Below are positions 8,158-19,148 of a stretch of 64,000 nt of DNA, in pieces. Origin of the DNA: an actinobacterium SCGC AAA278-O22 (GTDB lineage: Bacteria; Actinomycetota; Actinomycetes; Nanopelagicales; Nanopelagicaceae); contig AQUA01000008.1 in NCBI GenBank assembly GCA_000372185.1, forward strand, positions 1 through 64,000, in the 5' to 3' direction. Below the pieces are notes generated by a model. That model ran no database searches and was not told the DNA's origin. It saw only the letters and a program-made list of their open reading frames with translations. Each line of letters starts with the position of its first letter. The stretch's first letter is position 1. Both the position numbers and the translations under genes were made by a program.

Positions 8158-10311
8158 GTGTCTACTAACACCGTTCATAAAACTCGTAAGCCCTTTGCCA
8201 TCGCAATGCTGGTGGTCATCGTCTGGTTCATGATCACAGGCGTCTTCGGACCGCTCTTTGGCAAGCTCTCAACGGTCCAAGAAAATAACAATTCATCCTT
8301 CTTACCGAAAGGTGCAGAAGCAACTCTTGCAGCCGATCAGATAAAGACTTTCTCTGGAAAAGATTCATTTAATTTTCCAACTTTGATCCTTTTCGAAGGC
8401 AAGGTGAGCCCTGCATCCTTTGCGGCAATCAATGAACACATGGCTGGGGTAGGTGCGCTTACACTCGATGGAACTGATGCAAAGATTTCCGATTATCTCG
8501 CCCCAGGACAGACCATCACGGTATTTCCTTCTCAAGATGGCCAGGCAATTCTTGCCAATGTGCCACTCGATGGAAATGCAATTGCTAAGACTTTACCGAA
8601 CGAAAAGCCAGTACTTCCAGCGGTAGTTGATGCGCTTCGCGCAGATATCAAACCGATTGCAGAGGCAAACGGCGTAACTCACTATGTCACTGGACCTGGT
8701 GGATTACTTGGCGATCTCTTCGGAGCATTTGCCACCCTTGATTCATCGCTTCTGCTAACGACATTAGGTGTCGTTGCAATTATCTTGATTGTGGTTTATC
8801 GCTCACCAGTACTCTGGATCATTCCATTGCTGTCAGCGATGTTTGCGCTCTCAACAGCAGGCGGAATTGTCTATTTGCTGGCAAAGAACAACATCATCGA
8901 TGTTGATGGCCAATCTCAGGGCATTCTTTCAGTGCTGGTCATTGGTGCCGCAACCGACTATGCGTTGTTACTTATTGCTCGTTATCGCGAAGAACTTCAT
9001 CATCATGAAAGCCGTTTTGATGCGATGCGCGCGGCCTATAAAGGAGTCTGGGAACCAATCTTGGCATCAGGCTCAACCGTTTCAATCTCGCTGCTCATTC
9101 TTCTCTTTAGCCAGCTCACCAACACCGCAGGTCTAGGACCAATTGGTGCAATCGGAATCGTGTGTGCGATGTTCACCATTCTCACTTTGCTTCCTGCATT
9201 GCTCTTGGTATTTGGCCGATGGATTTTCTGGCCACGTATCCCACGTAATGATGGTGATGACCATGTGATGTCAGGACCTTGGTCAAAGGTGGCAGGTGCC
9301 ATCGGAAGACATCCACGACGTGCATGGATTACAACTGGTGTCATTCTTCTGCTCTTCGCATTTGCTTCAACAACTCTCAAGGCTGATGGAATCGGAACTG
9401 TCGATACATTTACGGGAAATCCTGAATCTGTTGTCGGTCAGAAGTTATTGACGAAACACTTCCCAGGTGGCGAAGGCGATCCCACACAAGTAGTCGTAGC
9501 TGTCGACAAAATCGAAGCAGTGACTGCGGCCCTGAAGAACGCTCCAGGCGTTACCGACGTGACTCCACAACTGGAAGGAATTCCTATTCCTGGGCAGCCA
9601 CTTCCTGCGATGAAGGTGGTCAATAACCGCGCCATTCTCAATCTCACACTCGACAAAGCGCCCGATAGCGTTGATGCGGGAAATGACATTCCTGAAATTC
9701 GTCGCTTAGCTCATGCAGCTGATGAGACATCTCTTGTGGGTGGCACCAGTGCTGTCTATTACGACGTACGAACAGCGAATAAGCGCGACAATCAGACGAT
9801 CATTCCAATCATCTTGATTGTCATCACATTGATTCTTGGGCTGCTTCTACGCAGCATTCTCAGCGCTGTAGTTCTTCTTGGAACAGTGGTCTTGTCCTAC
9901 TTTGCAACTCTCGGAGTATGCGCCCTGGTCTTCAACCATGTATTTGGATTTGCAGGAGGAGATAACTCATTCCCGCTCTTTGCATTTATCTTCCTGGTTG
10001 CACTTGGAATCGATTACAACATCTTCCTGATGACGCGTGTTCGTGAAGAGTCACAGAAAATTGGAACTCGCGCTGGTGTGATTAAGGGAGTCACCGTCAC
10101 TGGTGCAGTAATTACATCTGCTGGCATCGTCCTTGCTGCAACATTTGCGGTGCTCGGACTTCTTCCACTTGTTCCACTTGCCGAACTAGGATTCGCAGTC
10201 GCCTTCGGTGTGCTGCTCGACACCATTATCGTTCGCTCAATCTTGGTTCCAGCACTGGTTCATGAGATTGGGCCAAAAATTTGGTGGCCTTCTCAGTTGC
10301 AGAATAAGTGA
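8158..10311 (+). CDS. MMPL/RND-family membrane transporter
   Basis: A 717-aa protein from the GTG at 8158 with the duplicated RND layout: one helix, a periplasm-facing domain of about 170 residues, five to six helices, then the same again. GAATDYALLLIARYREELH (first half) and ALGIDYNIFLMTRVREES (second half) are the paired MMPL motifs with the membrane aspartate and tyrosine. Actinobacterial MMPL proteins export lipids or drugs using the proton gradient; the substrate here is unknown. An upstream in-frame ATG at 8074 overlaps lipB and is less likely because MMPL proteins usually start just before helix 1. It probably leads an operon with the following two redox genes. Confidence 0.85.
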   Translation: MSTNTVHKTRKPFAIAMLVVIVWFMITGVFGPLFGKLSTVQENNNSSFLPKGAEATLAADQIKTFSGKDSFNFPTLILFEGKVSPASFAAINEHMAGVGALTLDGTDAKISDYLAPGQTITVFPSQDGQAILANVPLDGNAIAKTLPNEKPVLPAVVDALRADIKPIAEANGVTHYVTGPGGLLGDLFGAFATLDSSLLLTTLGVVAIILIVVYRSPVLWIIPLLSAMFALSTAGGIVYLLAKNNIIDVDGQSQGILSVLVIGAATDYALLLIARYREELHHHESRFDAMRAAYKGVWEPILASGSTVSISLLILLFSQLTNTAGLGPIGAIGIVCAMFTILTLLPALLLVFGRWIFWPRIPRNDGDDHVMSGPWSKVAGAIGRHPRRAWITTGVILLLFAFASTTLKADGIGTVDTFTGNPESVVGQKLLTKHFPGGEGDPTQVVVAVDKIEAVTAALKNAPGVTDVTPQLEGIPIPGQPLPAMKVVNNRAILNLTLDKAPDSVDAGNDIPEIRRLAHAADETSLVGGTSAVYYDVRTANKRDNQTIIPIILIVITLILGLLLRSILSAVVLLGTVVLSYFATLGVCALVFNHVFGFAGGDNSFPLFAFIFLVALGIDYNIFLMTRVREESQKIGTRAGVIKGVTVTGAVITSAGIVLAATFAVLGLLPLVPLAELGFAVAFGVLLDTIIVRSILVPALVHEIGPKIWWPSQLQNK

Positions 10312-10314
10312 TGT

Positions 10315-11325
10315 GTGATGCGCGTTGGTATTGCCGGGTATGGGCTATCAGGTCGCTCATTTCATGCACCTTTGCTGAAAGGGTGTGGATTTGAGGTCGC
10401 AGCAGTTCTTACTGGCAATCCAACGCGCGCACGCCAAGCGAAAGAGGATTTTCCTCTCACTAAGGTAACGACAGATTTCAGCGATCTACTTGCGCAGCAA
10501 TTGGATTTGGTTGTTATTGCTTCTGCCAACGCAGTGCATGCAGACCATGCCCTGGCGGCAATTAAAGCTGGAATCCCAGTCGTCGTAGAAAAACCAATGG
10601 GTCGCACACTCGCTGAAACAGAGACAATTCTCGCAGCCAGCGAAAAATCCGGTGTTCCAGTCACTGCTTTCTATAACCGCATCTGGGATAGCGATATGTT
10701 GACAGTGAAAAAAGTTATCGCACAGGGTTTGATTGGAAAAGTATTTCGTTGTGACTCGCGCTTTGAGCGCTTTCGCCCTCAACTCAACGCTGCTGCGTGG
10801 AGAGAGACGCTGACACCTGCAGAAGGTGGAGGTCTCTTACTCGATCTACAGACCCATCTAATCTCTACTGCACTCGATTCATTTGGATCTGCAGATCTGA
10901 CCTATGCAAGTGTCAGAAAGATTCGCGGAGATTCCGAAGATGATGTGGTCTTGCATTTGCGACATCACTCAGGCGTCGATTCATATTGCTCGGTAAGCGC
11001 CATCTCGGGTTCTGTAGGTCCTCGTATTCGCCTGCTGGGCACCGAGGGTGCTCTCATTATTGAAGAGTTAGATCCGCAAGAAGCGCTTTTGCGCGCCGGA
11101 AATTACCCTGAAGGTGGAATCTGGAACGTTTCTACATCCTCTAAGGCTTATATCCAACGAGGAGATTCTCGCGAAGAGATTGAAGCCGTCCCTGGTAATT
11201 ACGGTTACTTCTATCTCGCTGTTGCTGATGCACTTGAAGGTAAGAATGATTGGCCAGTTTCTCCTGATCAGATTCGAGCCGTTGCCACAATCATTGATAA
11301 GGCGCGTGAGATTAGTGTCAGATAA
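10315..11325 (+). CDS. Gfo/Idh/MocA-family oxidoreductase
   Basis: A 336-aa NAD(P)-binding oxidoreductase. The N-terminus [16 protein letters not shown] is the Rossmann glycine motif in the variant seen in this family, and [13 protein letters not shown] holds the conserved EKP motif, with the lysine in the active site. The C-terminal alpha/beta domain (about 130-336) is of the expected length. Family members oxidise or reduce sugars, inositols or related compounds. Substrate unknown. GTG-ATG double start; it begins 3 nt after the MMPL stop, so is probably co-transcribed. Confidence 0.85.
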   Translation: MMRVGIAGYGLSGRSFHAPLLKGCGFEVAAVLTGNPTRARQAKEDFPLTKVTTDFSDLLAQQLDLVVIASANAVHADHALAAIKAGIPVVVEKPMGRTLAETETILAASEKSGVPVTAFYNRIWDSDMLTVKKVIAQGLIGKVFRCDSRFERFRPQLNAAAWRETLTPAEGGGLLLDLQTHLISTALDSFGSADLTYASVRKIRGDSEDDVVLHLRHHSGVDSYCSVSAISGSVGPRIRLLGTEGALIIEELDPQEALLRAGNYPEGGIWNVSTSSKAYIQRGDSREEIEAVPGNYGYFYLAVADALEGKNDWPVSPDQIRAVATIIDKAREISVR

Positions 11326-12451
11326 GAAAGTTGCAGTTATTGGCGCAGGACTTGCAGGGCTGAGCGCAGCAATAACATTGCAAGATGCAGGGCTAGAAGT
11401 AGAAGTCTTTGAGTCCAGTGACCGAGCAGGAGGAAGAGTCGCAACCGATGTCATCGATGGTTACAGATTAGATCGCGGATTCCAGCTCATCAATGCTCGC
11501 TATCCAGAGCTAGTTCGACTTGGAGTAATGAGTGAACTTGATTTTGTTCGAGCTCCACGAACAGTGGATATTTCACTTGGCGACAAGAAGATTGCATTGG
11601 GAGATCCTCGCTCACACCCGTTCTCAGCGTTCAATGCAGCAACAGGTTCGCTCCTTACAAAAATACGATTCCTTTCATACCTGACTTCCCCTTCACAATC
11701 CGGGCTCAGTGTTGAAGATGAGCTTGAACAGTATGGGGACCTATACAAAAGAGTGTTGAGGCCATTTCTCTCCGGAGTTTTCCTTACCTCACCTTCACAC
11801 GTAGACGCCGTCAGCGGAAAAGAGATCATTCGCTCATTTATCTCTGGCCAGCCAGGATTACCAGCCCTTGGGGCAGGTGAGCTTGCACAGGTTCTAGCGA
11901 AGCGAGTCCGCTCCATTCATTTCAACTCACGTATCGATTCAATGAGTCAATGTCGTGCCGATGCGGTCATAGTCGCAACGGATGTAACAACTGCAGCACA
12001 ACTTCTGGATATCCCTAATGTGCCAAAGCTTGCCTCAAGCACAACGTGGTATCACGAGATTCCGAATTCCACGACGCAATCAAAGAATTTATTGATTGAT
12101 GGCCAAGCGCGAGGCCCCGTAGTTAACTCAATTGCTATATCAAACTTAGTCCCACGGTATGCACCAGCAGGGAAAACTCTGCTGTCATCTACGACGATCG
12201 ATGTTGCATCTGAATCTGAAGTTCGCAGACACTTATCATCAATGTGGGGTGTCTCTACCGCTTCTTGGTCATTGATTGCTAAATATGAAATTCCGAAGTC
12301 ACTTCCAATATTTGGGATTGGAGCTCATGGGCTGCAGTCAGCGAAGATTTCAGAAGGCGTATTTATTGCTGGTGACTACCGAACAGCGCCTTCGCAGAAC
12401 GGTGCGCTCTTGTCAGGTCGACTTGCAGCGCAGGAGTTACTCCTGAATTAG
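11315..12451 (+). CDS. FAD-dependent amine oxidase / NAD(P)-binding flavoprotein
   Basis: The start is set at GTG 11315 (a second GTG at 11306 is possible); the dinucleotide-binding motif [15 protein letters not shown] follows immediately, with the acidic strand end [14 protein letters not shown]. From this start it is 378 aa. The C-terminal motif [25 protein letters not shown] is the second FAD contact of the amine oxidase/phytoene desaturase superfamily. The product class is clear but the substrate is not. It overlaps the Gfo/Idh gene by 11 bp and the convergent epimerase by 15 bp. A longer upstream ORF extension to 11114 is inside the previous gene and lacks homology. Confidence 0.8.
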   Translation: MSDKKVAVIGAGLAGLSAAITLQDAGLEVEVFESSDRAGGRVATDVIDGYRLDRGFQLINARYPELVRLGVMSELDFVRAPRTVDISLGDKKIALGDPRSHPFSAFNAATGSLLTKIRFLSYLTSPSQSGLSVEDELEQYGDLYKRVLRPFLSGVFLTSPSHVDAVSGKEIIRSFISGQPGLPALGAGELAQVLAKRVRSIHFNSRIDSMSQCRADAVIVATDVTTAAQLLDIPNVPKLASSTTWYHEIPNSTTQSKNLLIDGQARGPVVNSIAISNLVPRYAPAGKTLLSSTTIDVASESEVRRHLSSMWGVSTASWSLIAKYEIPKSLPIFGIGAHGLQSAKISEGVFIAGDYRTAPSQNGALLSGRLAAQELLLN

Positions 12452-13327
12452 CGCAGTAAGAGCGTTCGTGATGTGCGGGTAATCCCACGTAAAGCCAGAG
12501 TCACTGAGAACTTGAGGAATCACTTTCTTACTTCCCAAAATCTCTGATGAGAATCCACCTAAGGCAACTTTAAGTGCAATTGCTGGCGCAGGGAATAGCG
12601 CTGGACGGTGCATCGCTCGCGCTAGCGCCGAAGTAAATTCCTGATTTGTTACCGGGTTTGGGGAAGTGAGATTGACCGGACCTTCGACCTTATTCTCGAG
12701 CAAGAAGGTAATTGCACGGATGACATCGTGCAGAGTGATCCACGACCACCATTGCTTGCCGTTGCCAAGCTTTCCTCCTAAACCTAAGCGAAAGAGTGGC
12801 AGCATTTTGCCGAGCGCTCCACCGGTTGGATCAAGAACGAGTCCGGTACGTAGCTTTACCGTACGAACATCTGTAACGAGATCAGCTGCACCTTCCCATT
12901 CACGACAGACTGCAGCAAGAAAATCATCGCCCACACGATCTGATTCAATAACGGAGCGATTTCCAGATTCGCCATACCAACCAATCGCACTCGCTGAAAT
13001 GAATACCTGAGGCTTCACTTCATTGACAGCATGTGCAATCGCCGTTGTTCCGAGAAGTCGTGAATTAAGAATTTCAGATTTGTACTTCTTGCTCCAGCGC
13101 TTATCGCCAACACCTACGCCTGCTAAATGGATCACAGCATCGACGCCACGTAGGGCTTCGATATCTACATATCCAGTCTTTGGATCCCACTGAATTTCAT
13201 CAGGTGCAACGACCGGTCGACGGACAAAGCGCTGGACGGTATGTCCTTCACTCTTGAGATGTCCGACAAGGGCCGTTCCGATAAGTCCGGAAGCACCGGT
13301 AATAGCGATGCGCTGTGGAACTGGCAT
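12437..13327 (-). CDS. TIGR01777 family epimerase-like SDR protein
   Basis: A 296-aa extended [24 protein letters not shown] is the NAD(P) glycine motif; [19 protein letters not shown] and [12 protein letters not shown] are marks of the TIGR01777/YfcH group, and a DUF1731 domain forms the C-terminus (about 245-296). Catalytic activity is not established for the family. It starts 5 nt after the E2 stop, so it is likely the last gene of the pepA-lpd-E2 strand group. Confidence 0.88.
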   Translation of the reverse strand: MPVPQRIAITGASGLIGTALVGHLKSEGHTVQRFVRRPVVAPDEIQWDPKTGYVDIEALRGVDAVIHLAGVGVGDKRWSKKYKSEILNSRLLGTTAIAHAVNEVKPQVFISASAIGWYGESGNRSVIESDRVGDDFLAAVCREWEGAADLVTDVRTVKLRTGLVLDPTGGALGKMLPLFRLGLGGKLGNGKQWWSWITLHDVIRAITFLLENKVEGPVNLTSPNPVTNQEFTSALARAMHRPALFPAPAIALKVALGGFSSEILGSKKVIPQVLSDSGFTWDYPHITNALTALIQE

Positions 13328-13332
13328 AAAAG

Positions 13333-15003
13333 TTAGAGACCCAAATCAGATTCGAATGCTCCACCTTCAAGGCGCTCTTTGAGCGTCACCAGGAAGCGAG
13401 CTGCATCGGCGCCATCGACAACTCGATGATCATAAGAAAGACCAAGATAAACCATCGAGCGAATTGCAATTGTTTCGCCACCGTCTTCACCCTTCACGAC
13501 CATTGGACGTTTCACAACTGCGCCAAGTCCAAGAATTGCCACCTGCGGCTGATTGATAATCGGAGTATCAAAGAGAGCGCCACGTGAACCTGTATTGGTG
13601 AGAGTAAATGTTCCACCACCAAGTTCGTCAGGCGTTACCTTGTTATCGCGTGTTCGTGCAGCAAGATCTGCAATCTTGCGAGCAACGCCACCCATATTGA
13701 GATCACCTGCATTATGAATAACTGGAACCAACAGGCCTCGTTCGGTATCGACAGCAATTCCGAGATGTTCTGCGCCGTGATAAATAATCTGGTCACCTTC
13801 GACAGATGAGTTAAGCACTGGATGTTGCTTCAACGCTTCACATACAGCAACTGCAAAGAATGGAAGGAATGAAAGCTTGACCCCTTCACGTGCTTCAAAT
13901 GTTGCCTTTGAACGATCGCGAAGTCGTGCAATCTTTGTGACATCTACTTCAATGACGGTTGTGAGTTGCGCAGACACTTGGAGTGATTCAACCATGCGCG
14001 CTGCGATCACTTTGCGAAGTCGTGACATTGTCACTGTAGTTCCACGAAGCGGTGAAGCAACCGGAGCTGCAGGACGCGGTGCTGCAGGAGCAGCGACCGA
14101 AGGTGCACTTTGCGCTGGTGCAGATTGAGGTGATGCAGCTTGCACATCTTCCTTACGAATTCTTCCGCCGATTCCAGTTCCGCGAACGTTTGCAAGATTG
14201 ACGCCAAGATCATTAGCTAACTTGCGAACAATCGGAGTGACATAAGCATCTTGTGGCTGAGCAACTGGAGCTGCGACTGGAGTAGAAACTTGAGGAGGAA
14301 GCTGTGCCACCTGAACCTGAGCTACTGGCGCGGGTGGTGCAACTGGGGCTGGTGGTGCAACTGGGGCTGGTGGAGCAACTGGCACCGCAACAGAACCTGA
14401 AGCACCAATTAATCCGAGTCGCGCACCAACAGCAACGGTTGTATCAACGGGAACATCAATTGCAAGGAGTGTGCCTGCAACGGGTGATGGGATTTCGGTA
14501 TCGACCTTATCTGTTGAAACTTCGAGAAGTGCTTCATCGACTGCAACTGAATCGCCAACACTTTTAAGCCAACGTGTAACAGTTCCTTCACTTACTGATT
14601 CACCGAGCGCCGGCATAGTGATGACAGTTCCGCCGCCTGTCGGTGCAGCTGCTTGAGCTGGAACCTCTGCCACCTGAACCTGAGCTACTGGCTCGGACAC
14701 AGGCGCTGGTGCAGGTGTAGCGACTGGAGCCACTGCAGGTGCTGAAGCAGCGGGTGCAGCAGCAGAGTCAGATGAAATAACAGCAAGTTCTGCGCCAACA
14801 GCAACAGTTTGATCCACGCCAACCACAATTTTAGAGAGAACACCTGCAACGGGTGAAGGAATCTCTGTATCGACCTTATCTGTTGAAACTTCAAGGAGCG
14901 GCTCGTCGACTGCGACCATGTCGCCTTCATTCTTAAGCCAACGTGTAACTGTTCCTTCACTCACACTCTCGCCGAGAGCTGGCATTGTTACTGAGAATGA
15001 CAT
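13333..15003 (-). CDS. sucB: 2-oxoacid dehydrogenase E2 (dihydrolipoamide succinyl-/acyltransferase), two lipoyl domains
   Basis: E2 core of a 2-oxoglutarate or related 2-oxoacid dehydrogenase complex. Domain order: lipoyl domain 1 (about 1-76), Ala/Pro linker, lipoyl domain 2 (about 127-203), Ala/Pro linker, peripheral subunit-binding domain (around [15 protein letters not shown], about 252-288) and the catalytic acyltransferase domain (about 320-556). Both lipoyl domains carry the lipoylated lysine in [10 protein letters not shown]. The catalytic histidine lies in [14 protein letters not shown]. The start has GAGGAGA upstream. In actinobacteria this E2 with lpd, lipA and lipB nearby often serves several complexes, so pyruvate or branched-chain use cannot be excluded. 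Confidence 0.92.
   Translation of the reverse strand: MSFSVTMPALGESVSEGTVTRWLKNEGDMVAVDEPLLEVSTDKVDTEIPSPVAGVLSKIVVGVDQTVAVGAELAVISSDSAAAPAASAPAVAPVATPAPAPVSEPVAQVQVAEVPAQAAAPTGGGTVITMPALGESVSEGTVTRWLKSVGDSVAVDEALLEVSTDKVDTEIPSPVAGTLLAIDVPVDTTVAVGARLGLIGASGSVAVPVAPPAPVAPPAPVAPPAPVAQVQVAQLPPQVSTPVAAPVAQPQDAYVTPIVRKLANDLGVNLANVRGTGIGGRIRKEDVQAASPQSAPAQSAPSVAAPAAPRPAAPVASPLRGTTVTMSRLRKVIAARMVESLQVSAQLTTVIEVDVTKIARLRDRSKATFEAREGVKLSFLPFFAVAVCEALKQHPVLNSSVEGDQIIYHGAEHLGIAVDTERGLLVPVIHNAGDLNMGGVARKIADLAARTRDNKVTPDELGGGTFTLTNTGSRGALFDTPIINQPQVAILGLGAVVKRPMVVKGEDGGETIAIRSMVYLGLSYDHRVVDGADAARFLVTLKERLEGGAFESDLGL
14310..14385 (-). repeat. Alanine/proline linker tandem repeat in E2
   Basis: Between lipoyl domain 2 and the subunit-binding domain the coding DNA repeats an 18-base unit encoding APVAPP about two and a half times. 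It is a flexible interdomain linker; the repeat is a candidate for copy-number change between strains. Confidence 0.6.
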
Positions 15004-15023
15004 CGCTATTTTCTCCTCTTACC

Positions 15024-16391
15024 TTAACCGTGCGCGTGAAGTGGTTTGCCTGCTAGAGCCATATGAGCTTCGCCCATTGCCTCTGACAGTGTTGGGTGTG
15101 CATGGATAAGAGGTGCAACATCAGATGCTGACGCCTCCCAGTTAAAGATTAACTGCGCTTCTGATACTAATTCGCCCACGCGCGAACCGACCATGTGAAT
15201 TCCAAGTACTGGACCATCTTTTTGAGCAACCAGTTTGATGGAGCCGGCAGTTTTAAGAATCTGTGCTTTTCCATTACCGGCCAAGTTGTAATCAAGTTCG
15301 ACAACATCGTAGCCGCGTTCTTTTGCCGCCTTCGTTGATAACCCCATGGATGCAACTTCTGGCTCAGAATATGTAACACGAGGCACGCCATCGTAATTAA
15401 TCGGACGAGGATTAAGTCCCGCAATTGTTTCGGCAACGAGGATTCCTTCTTGGAAACCGACGTGAGCGAGTTGAAGAGTAGGGATGATGTCACCTACTGC
15501 AAAAATCCCCGGAATATTTGTGCGGCAGTGGTCATCAACGGTGATATATCCGCGATCCATTGCGATGCCGACTTCTTGGTAGCCGATTCCATCTGTGACA
15601 GGACCGCGTCCTACAGAGACAAGGAGTACTTCTGCGCTGAATTCGCGTCCATCTTCGAGGGTGACGGTGACGCCATTGGCATCGACGCGGTGAGACTTAA
15701 AGCGAACTCCGAGTTCGAAGTTAATTCCACGCTTACGGTATGCACGTTCGAGCAACTTGCTTGAAGATTCATCTTCAAGAGCGATCAGATGTGGCAAACC
15801 TTCAATGATCGTTACTTCTGCACCGAATGATTTCCAGACAGATGCAAACTCACATCCAATTACTCCGCCACCAAGAACAATGACGCTCTTAGGAACGTAA
15901 TCCATAGAAGTTCCATGATCAGAAGTAATGACGCGCTTTCCATCGATGTCTAATCCGGGCAAGGTGCGGGCATATGAACCAGTTGCAAGAACGATGTTCT
16001 TTCCAACGTATTGAGTTCCGTTGACATCAACTGTGTTATTGGAAACGAGACGACCAGTTCCTTCAACAAAAGTAATTCCGCGAGATTTTACGAGGCCTTG
16101 TAATCCTTTGAAGAGTCCAGCGATTACGCCGTCCTTGTAAGAATTGACTCCGGTCATATCAATCGAGTTAAAGGTGGCATTTACTCCGAAATGCGAAGAT
16201 TCGCGTGCACTGTCGGCAACTTCTCCAGCATGCAAGAGAGCCTTTGTAGGGATACATCCGCGGTGTAGGCACGTTCCACCGACCTTATCTTTCTCGATGA
16301 GTGCAACTGATAAACCCAGCTGCGAAGCGCGAAGCGCTGCTGCATAGCCGCCGCTTCCACCACCAAGAACTACGAGATCAAAATTGGCCAC
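15024..16391 (-). CDS. lpdA: Dihydrolipoyl dehydrogenase (E3)
   Basis: FAD- and NAD-dependent enzyme that reoxidises dihydrolipoyl groups of the E2 and glycine cleavage complexes. The 455-aa sequence has the FAD glycine motif LGGGSGGYAAALRA, the redox disulfide in GGTCLHRGCIPTK, the NAD-binding motif VLGGGVIGCEFASVW, the second FAD contact GIFAVGDI and the C-terminal catalytic HAHPTLSEAMGE. GTG start with AAGGGAG eight bases upstream. It lies between pepA and the E2 gene. Confidence 0.96.
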   Translation of the reverse strand: MANFDLVVLGGGSGGYAAALRASQLGLSVALIEKDKVGGTCLHRGCIPTKALLHAGEVADSARESSHFGVNATFNSIDMTGVNSYKDGVIAGLFKGLQGLVKSRGITFVEGTGRLVSNNTVDVNGTQYVGKNIVLATGSYARTLPGLDIDGKRVITSDHGTSMDYVPKSVIVLGGGVIGCEFASVWKSFGAEVTIIEGLPHLIALEDESSSKLLERAYRKRGINFELGVRFKSHRVDANGVTVTLEDGREFSAEVLLVSVGRGPVTDGIGYQEVGIAMDRGYITVDDHCRTNIPGIFAVGDIIPTLQLAHVGFQEGILVAETIAGLNPRPINYDGVPRVTYSEPEVASMGLSTKAAKERGYDVVELDYNLAGNGKAQILKTAGSIKLVAQKDGPVLGIHMVGSRVGELVSEAQLIFNWEASASDVAPLIHAHPTLSEAMGEAHMALAGKPLHAHG

Positions 16392-16476
16392 CGAGTTACT
16401 CCCTTGAGCGAGCTCCCTGTCGATATGAGCTCAACACCCGTATCTTGCCAGCCTGAGCGGGCGAATGCATAACCGC

Positions 16477-17991
16477 CTATGAGCTCGCTGAAATCGCTAA
16501 CTGCACCAGAGAGCGAAGAGCGATTCCGGTTCCTCCGACTGGGGTATAGCCGTGGGGCTTGCTCTCGTTGTAAGCAGGTCCTGCAATATCGAGATGGAGC
16601 CAGGGAAGTTCATCTGCAACGAATTCCTTGAGGAATAAGCCAGCAACGAGCATGTTGCCCATTCGTTCGCCGACATTTGCCAGATCTGCAATGGGCGAAT
16701 CGAGTGAGGCACGCAACTCAACAGGAAGTGGCATCGGCCAAAAAGTTTCTCCTGTCTCCTTCGTGACGTCCATAAAGTGAGATGAAAATTCTGCGTTGTT
16801 AGTCATCACGGCGCTAGTCCGTGTTCCGAGTGCGACCACTTGTGCCCCAGTGAGAGTTGCAACATCAACGATTGCATCAAGATCTTTTGTCTCCTGTGCG
16901 CGTACAAGTGCATCCGCAAGAATGAGACGACCTTCAGCATCTGGATTGAGAACTTCAACAGTCTTGCCACCATAAATAGAGATGACATCACTTGGTCGAG
17001 TTGCAGTATCACTGATCATATTTTCTGCAAGTGGAGCCCACGCTTCAATTGCAATAGGAAGTTTGAGAAGTGCAATGGCGATCGTGGCTGCACAGACTGC
17101 GGCGGCACCGCTCATATCTGACTTCATTGCTTCCATACCTTTTGCTGGCTTTAGCGCAAGGCCACCAGAATCAAATGTGATTCCTTTACCAACGTAGGCG
17201 TATTTTTTCTTCGCCTTCATTCCCTTAGGTGTGTATGAAATATTGAGAAGGCGAGGGGGATTCGACGAACCTTGACCTACTCCGATAATTCCGCCGTACC
17301 CCTTTGCCTTCAATTGTGCATCAGTCATTACTGAAACTTTGAGACCGACAGATGCACCTCCAGCTTTCTTCACAGCATCTGACATGGCCTTGCAAAATGT
17401 TTCAGGATTGAGATGGCTTGGGGGAGTATTGATCAAGTCGCGGACCAGATGTGTGTAGGTGGCGATTACTTCAGCCGTTTTAATCGCTGCTTTGGCTTCG
17501 CTCTTTCCGGCAAGATCAGTGTGCACAGTAATCGCCTTCAGGGGAGTCTGCTGTGCGCTCTTACTTAAACCTCGAAATTGATCGAAGCGATAGGCACCCA
17601 GCGCCGCTCCTTCTGCAATCGCTTTCACTGCGGCAATATTCTTGGCAGGCAGAGAGAAAGTCGCGCTGGAATTTCCCGCTAGCGCGCGAGCTGCTGCACC
17701 TGATGCACGACGTAGGACTTCATGGTCATAGTGAGTAGCTGATGTGCCTAAACCTGTAAAAACAATGAGGCGAGTTGAAGTTCCAGGGATTTTGATAATT
17801 TCATCTGCCTTACCAGTTGCTCCTAAATCAGATAGGGCTTGCACGAGAGCTTTGGTATCAAGTGCTACATCACCCGATTCAATCTGTAGAGAAGTTGCGC
17901 CATTTTTTGTGGTTTTGGAGTTTTTTGCGGCCAACCCGACGACCAAAACATCATCCTTAACAATTCCGTCTGAAAGGCGGATTGTGGTCAT
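16477..17991 (-). CDS. pepA: Leucyl aminopeptidase (M17)
   Basis: A 504-aa cytoplasmic metallo-aminopeptidase releasing N-terminal residues from peptides. The catalytic C-terminal domain carries YVGKGITFDSGGLALKP (metal-binding lysine and aspartate) and the M17 signature NPDAEGRLILAD. Length is standard for PepA. The start has GAGGAG upstream. It is divergent from gcvT with 68 bp between and is the first gene of the pepA-lpd-E2 strand group, a common actinobacterial neighbourhood. Confidence 0.95.
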   Translation of the reverse strand: MTTIRLSDGIVKDDVLVVGLAAKNSKTTKNGATSLQIESGDVALDTKALVQALSDLGATGKADEIIKIPGTSTRLIVFTGLGTSATHYDHEVLRRASGAAARALAGNSSATFSLPAKNIAAVKAIAEGAALGAYRFDQFRGLSKSAQQTPLKAITVHTDLAGKSEAKAAIKTAEVIATYTHLVRDLINTPPSHLNPETFCKAMSDAVKKAGGASVGLKVSVMTDAQLKAKGYGGIIGVGQGSSNPPRLLNISYTPKGMKAKKKYAYVGKGITFDSGGLALKPAKGMEAMKSDMSGAAAVCAATIAIALLKLPIAIEAWAPLAENMISDTATRPSDVISIYGGKTVEVLNPDAEGRLILADALVRAQETKDLDAIVDVATLTGAQVVALGTRTSAVMTNNAEFSSHFMDVTKETGETFWPMPLPVELRASLDSPIADLANVGERMGNMLVAGLFLKEFVADELPWLHLDIAGPAYNESKPHGYTPVGGTGIALRSLVQLAISASS

Positions 17992-18047
17992 AGCGACTCC
18001 TCATGGTTTCACTCGGCTGATACTCAGCAGATGCGAGGGCGTAAGTG

Positions 18048-18053
18048 TAAGTT
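18048..18053 (+). promoter_or_regulatory. -10 element TAAGTT, leaderless GTG start of gcvT
   Basis: TAAGTT, a 6-nt spacer and then the GTG at 18060. No glycine riboswitch fits in the 68-bp gap. Confidence 0.5.
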
Positions 18054-18059
18054 GTTACT

Positions 18060-19148
18060 GTGAAAAATTCACCTTTGCATCAGAAGCACATCGATCTACA
18101 AGCGAAGATGGCCGATTTCGGTGGCTGGTTGATGCCTATCGAATATCCCGGAGCCGGAGTTCTCGCCGAACATGCGGCAGTTCGTGAACGTGTCGGTCTC
18201 TTCGATGTTTCTCACCTTGGAAAGGCGAGTGTGAAGGGGGAAGGTGCTCTCGAGTTCCTCAACGCAATGTTTACCAACGATCTCACTCGCATTGGCGATA
18301 GCAAGGCGCAGTACACACTCCTGTGTAATCCTGATGGTGGAGTTGTAGACGATCTAATTGCATATCGAAATTCAGCATCTGATTTCTTTCTTATTCCCAA
18401 TGCTGCCAACACAACAGACGTCGTTCGAGTTCTCAATGAAAACGTTCCTGCCGGAATAACAATCACCAATCTCCACGAAAGTTTTGCAGTGCTGGCACTA
18501 CAAGGCCCCCATGCAGTTGATGTCATTAAGAGTTTTGGAATTAATCCCACTATGGATTACATGGCATTTTCACATGTCGCTATTGCGGGTTGCGATGTCA
18601 TTCTTTGTCGTACTGGTTATACCGGCGAACATGGATTTGAGTTAGTGCCTCACTGGGGTGATGCAGACAAGGTGTGGGATGCACTGGTTGATGCGATGAA
18701 GCCTTACTCAGGTTTGATCTGTGGACTTGGCGCGCGTGACACCCTTCGAACCGAAATGGGTTATCCACTCCATGGCCACGAACTCTCACTTGAGATAACT
18801 CCTGTACAAGCCAGTGCAGGGTGGGCGATTGGATGGAAGAAGGAATCTTTCAGAGGTTCAGAACATCTGCGTGCACAGCGCGAGAGTGGCACAGTGCGCA
18901 CGCTTAAAGCGCTGAAATCCAATGATCGTGGAATTCCTCGCGCCGGAATGCTGGTCAAAAATTCAAAAGGTGGCGAAATTGGAATCGTTACGAGTGGAAC
19001 TTTCTCACCGTCTTTGAAAGTTGGAATTGCATTGGCACTGATTGATCCACATTATGAAGTCGGATCTACTGTGACAATTGATATTCGCGGACGCGAGTCT
19101 TCGGCCACAATAAGTGCGCTACCGCTTATGCCTTCACACGTTCGATAA
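18060..19148 (+). CDS. gcvT: Aminomethyltransferase (glycine cleavage T protein)
   Basis: Transfers the methylene group from aminomethyl-lipoyl GcvH to tetrahydrofolate. The 362-aa protein begins SPLHQKHIDLQAKMADFGGWLMPI, typical of GcvT, with the conserved DVSHLGK and the folate-site segment LQGPHAVDVI. The GARDTLRTEMGYPLHGHEL stretch carries the conserved RxExG motif. gcvH and gcvP are not in the window. Its 3' end overlaps the convergent ECF S-component gene by 23 bp. Confidence 0.95.
   Translation: MKNSPLHQKHIDLQAKMADFGGWLMPIEYPGAGVLAEHAAVRERVGLFDVSHLGKASVKGEGALEFLNAMFTNDLTRIGDSKAQYTLLCNPDGGVVDDLIAYRNSASDFFLIPNAANTTDVVRVLNENVPAGITITNLHESFAVLALQGPHAVDVIKSFGINPTMDYMAFSHVAIAGCDVILCRTGYTGEHGFELVPHWGDADKVWDALVDAMKPYSGLICGLGARDTLRTEMGYPLHGHELSLEITPVQASAGWAIGWKKESFRGSEHLRAQRESGTVRTLKALKSNDRGIPRAGMLVKNSKGGEIGIVTSGTFSPSLKVGIALALIDPHYEVGSTVTIDIRGRESSATISALPLMPSHVR

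Noticed and set aside
11114-11314. N-terminal extension of the amine oxidase ORF
   Set aside because: It lies fully inside the Gfo/Idh gene, and the dinucleotide-binding motif begins right at the GTG at 11315.
14304-14960. Opposite-strand and shifted ORFs rich in Leu/Gln over the E2 lipoyl and linker region
   Set aside because: They are composition artefacts of the Ala/Pro repeats; the minus-strand E2 frame carries all the motifs.
17992-18059. Possible glycine riboswitch in front of gcvT
   Set aside because: The gap is only 68 bp and shows a leaderless -10; there is no room for the aptamer.
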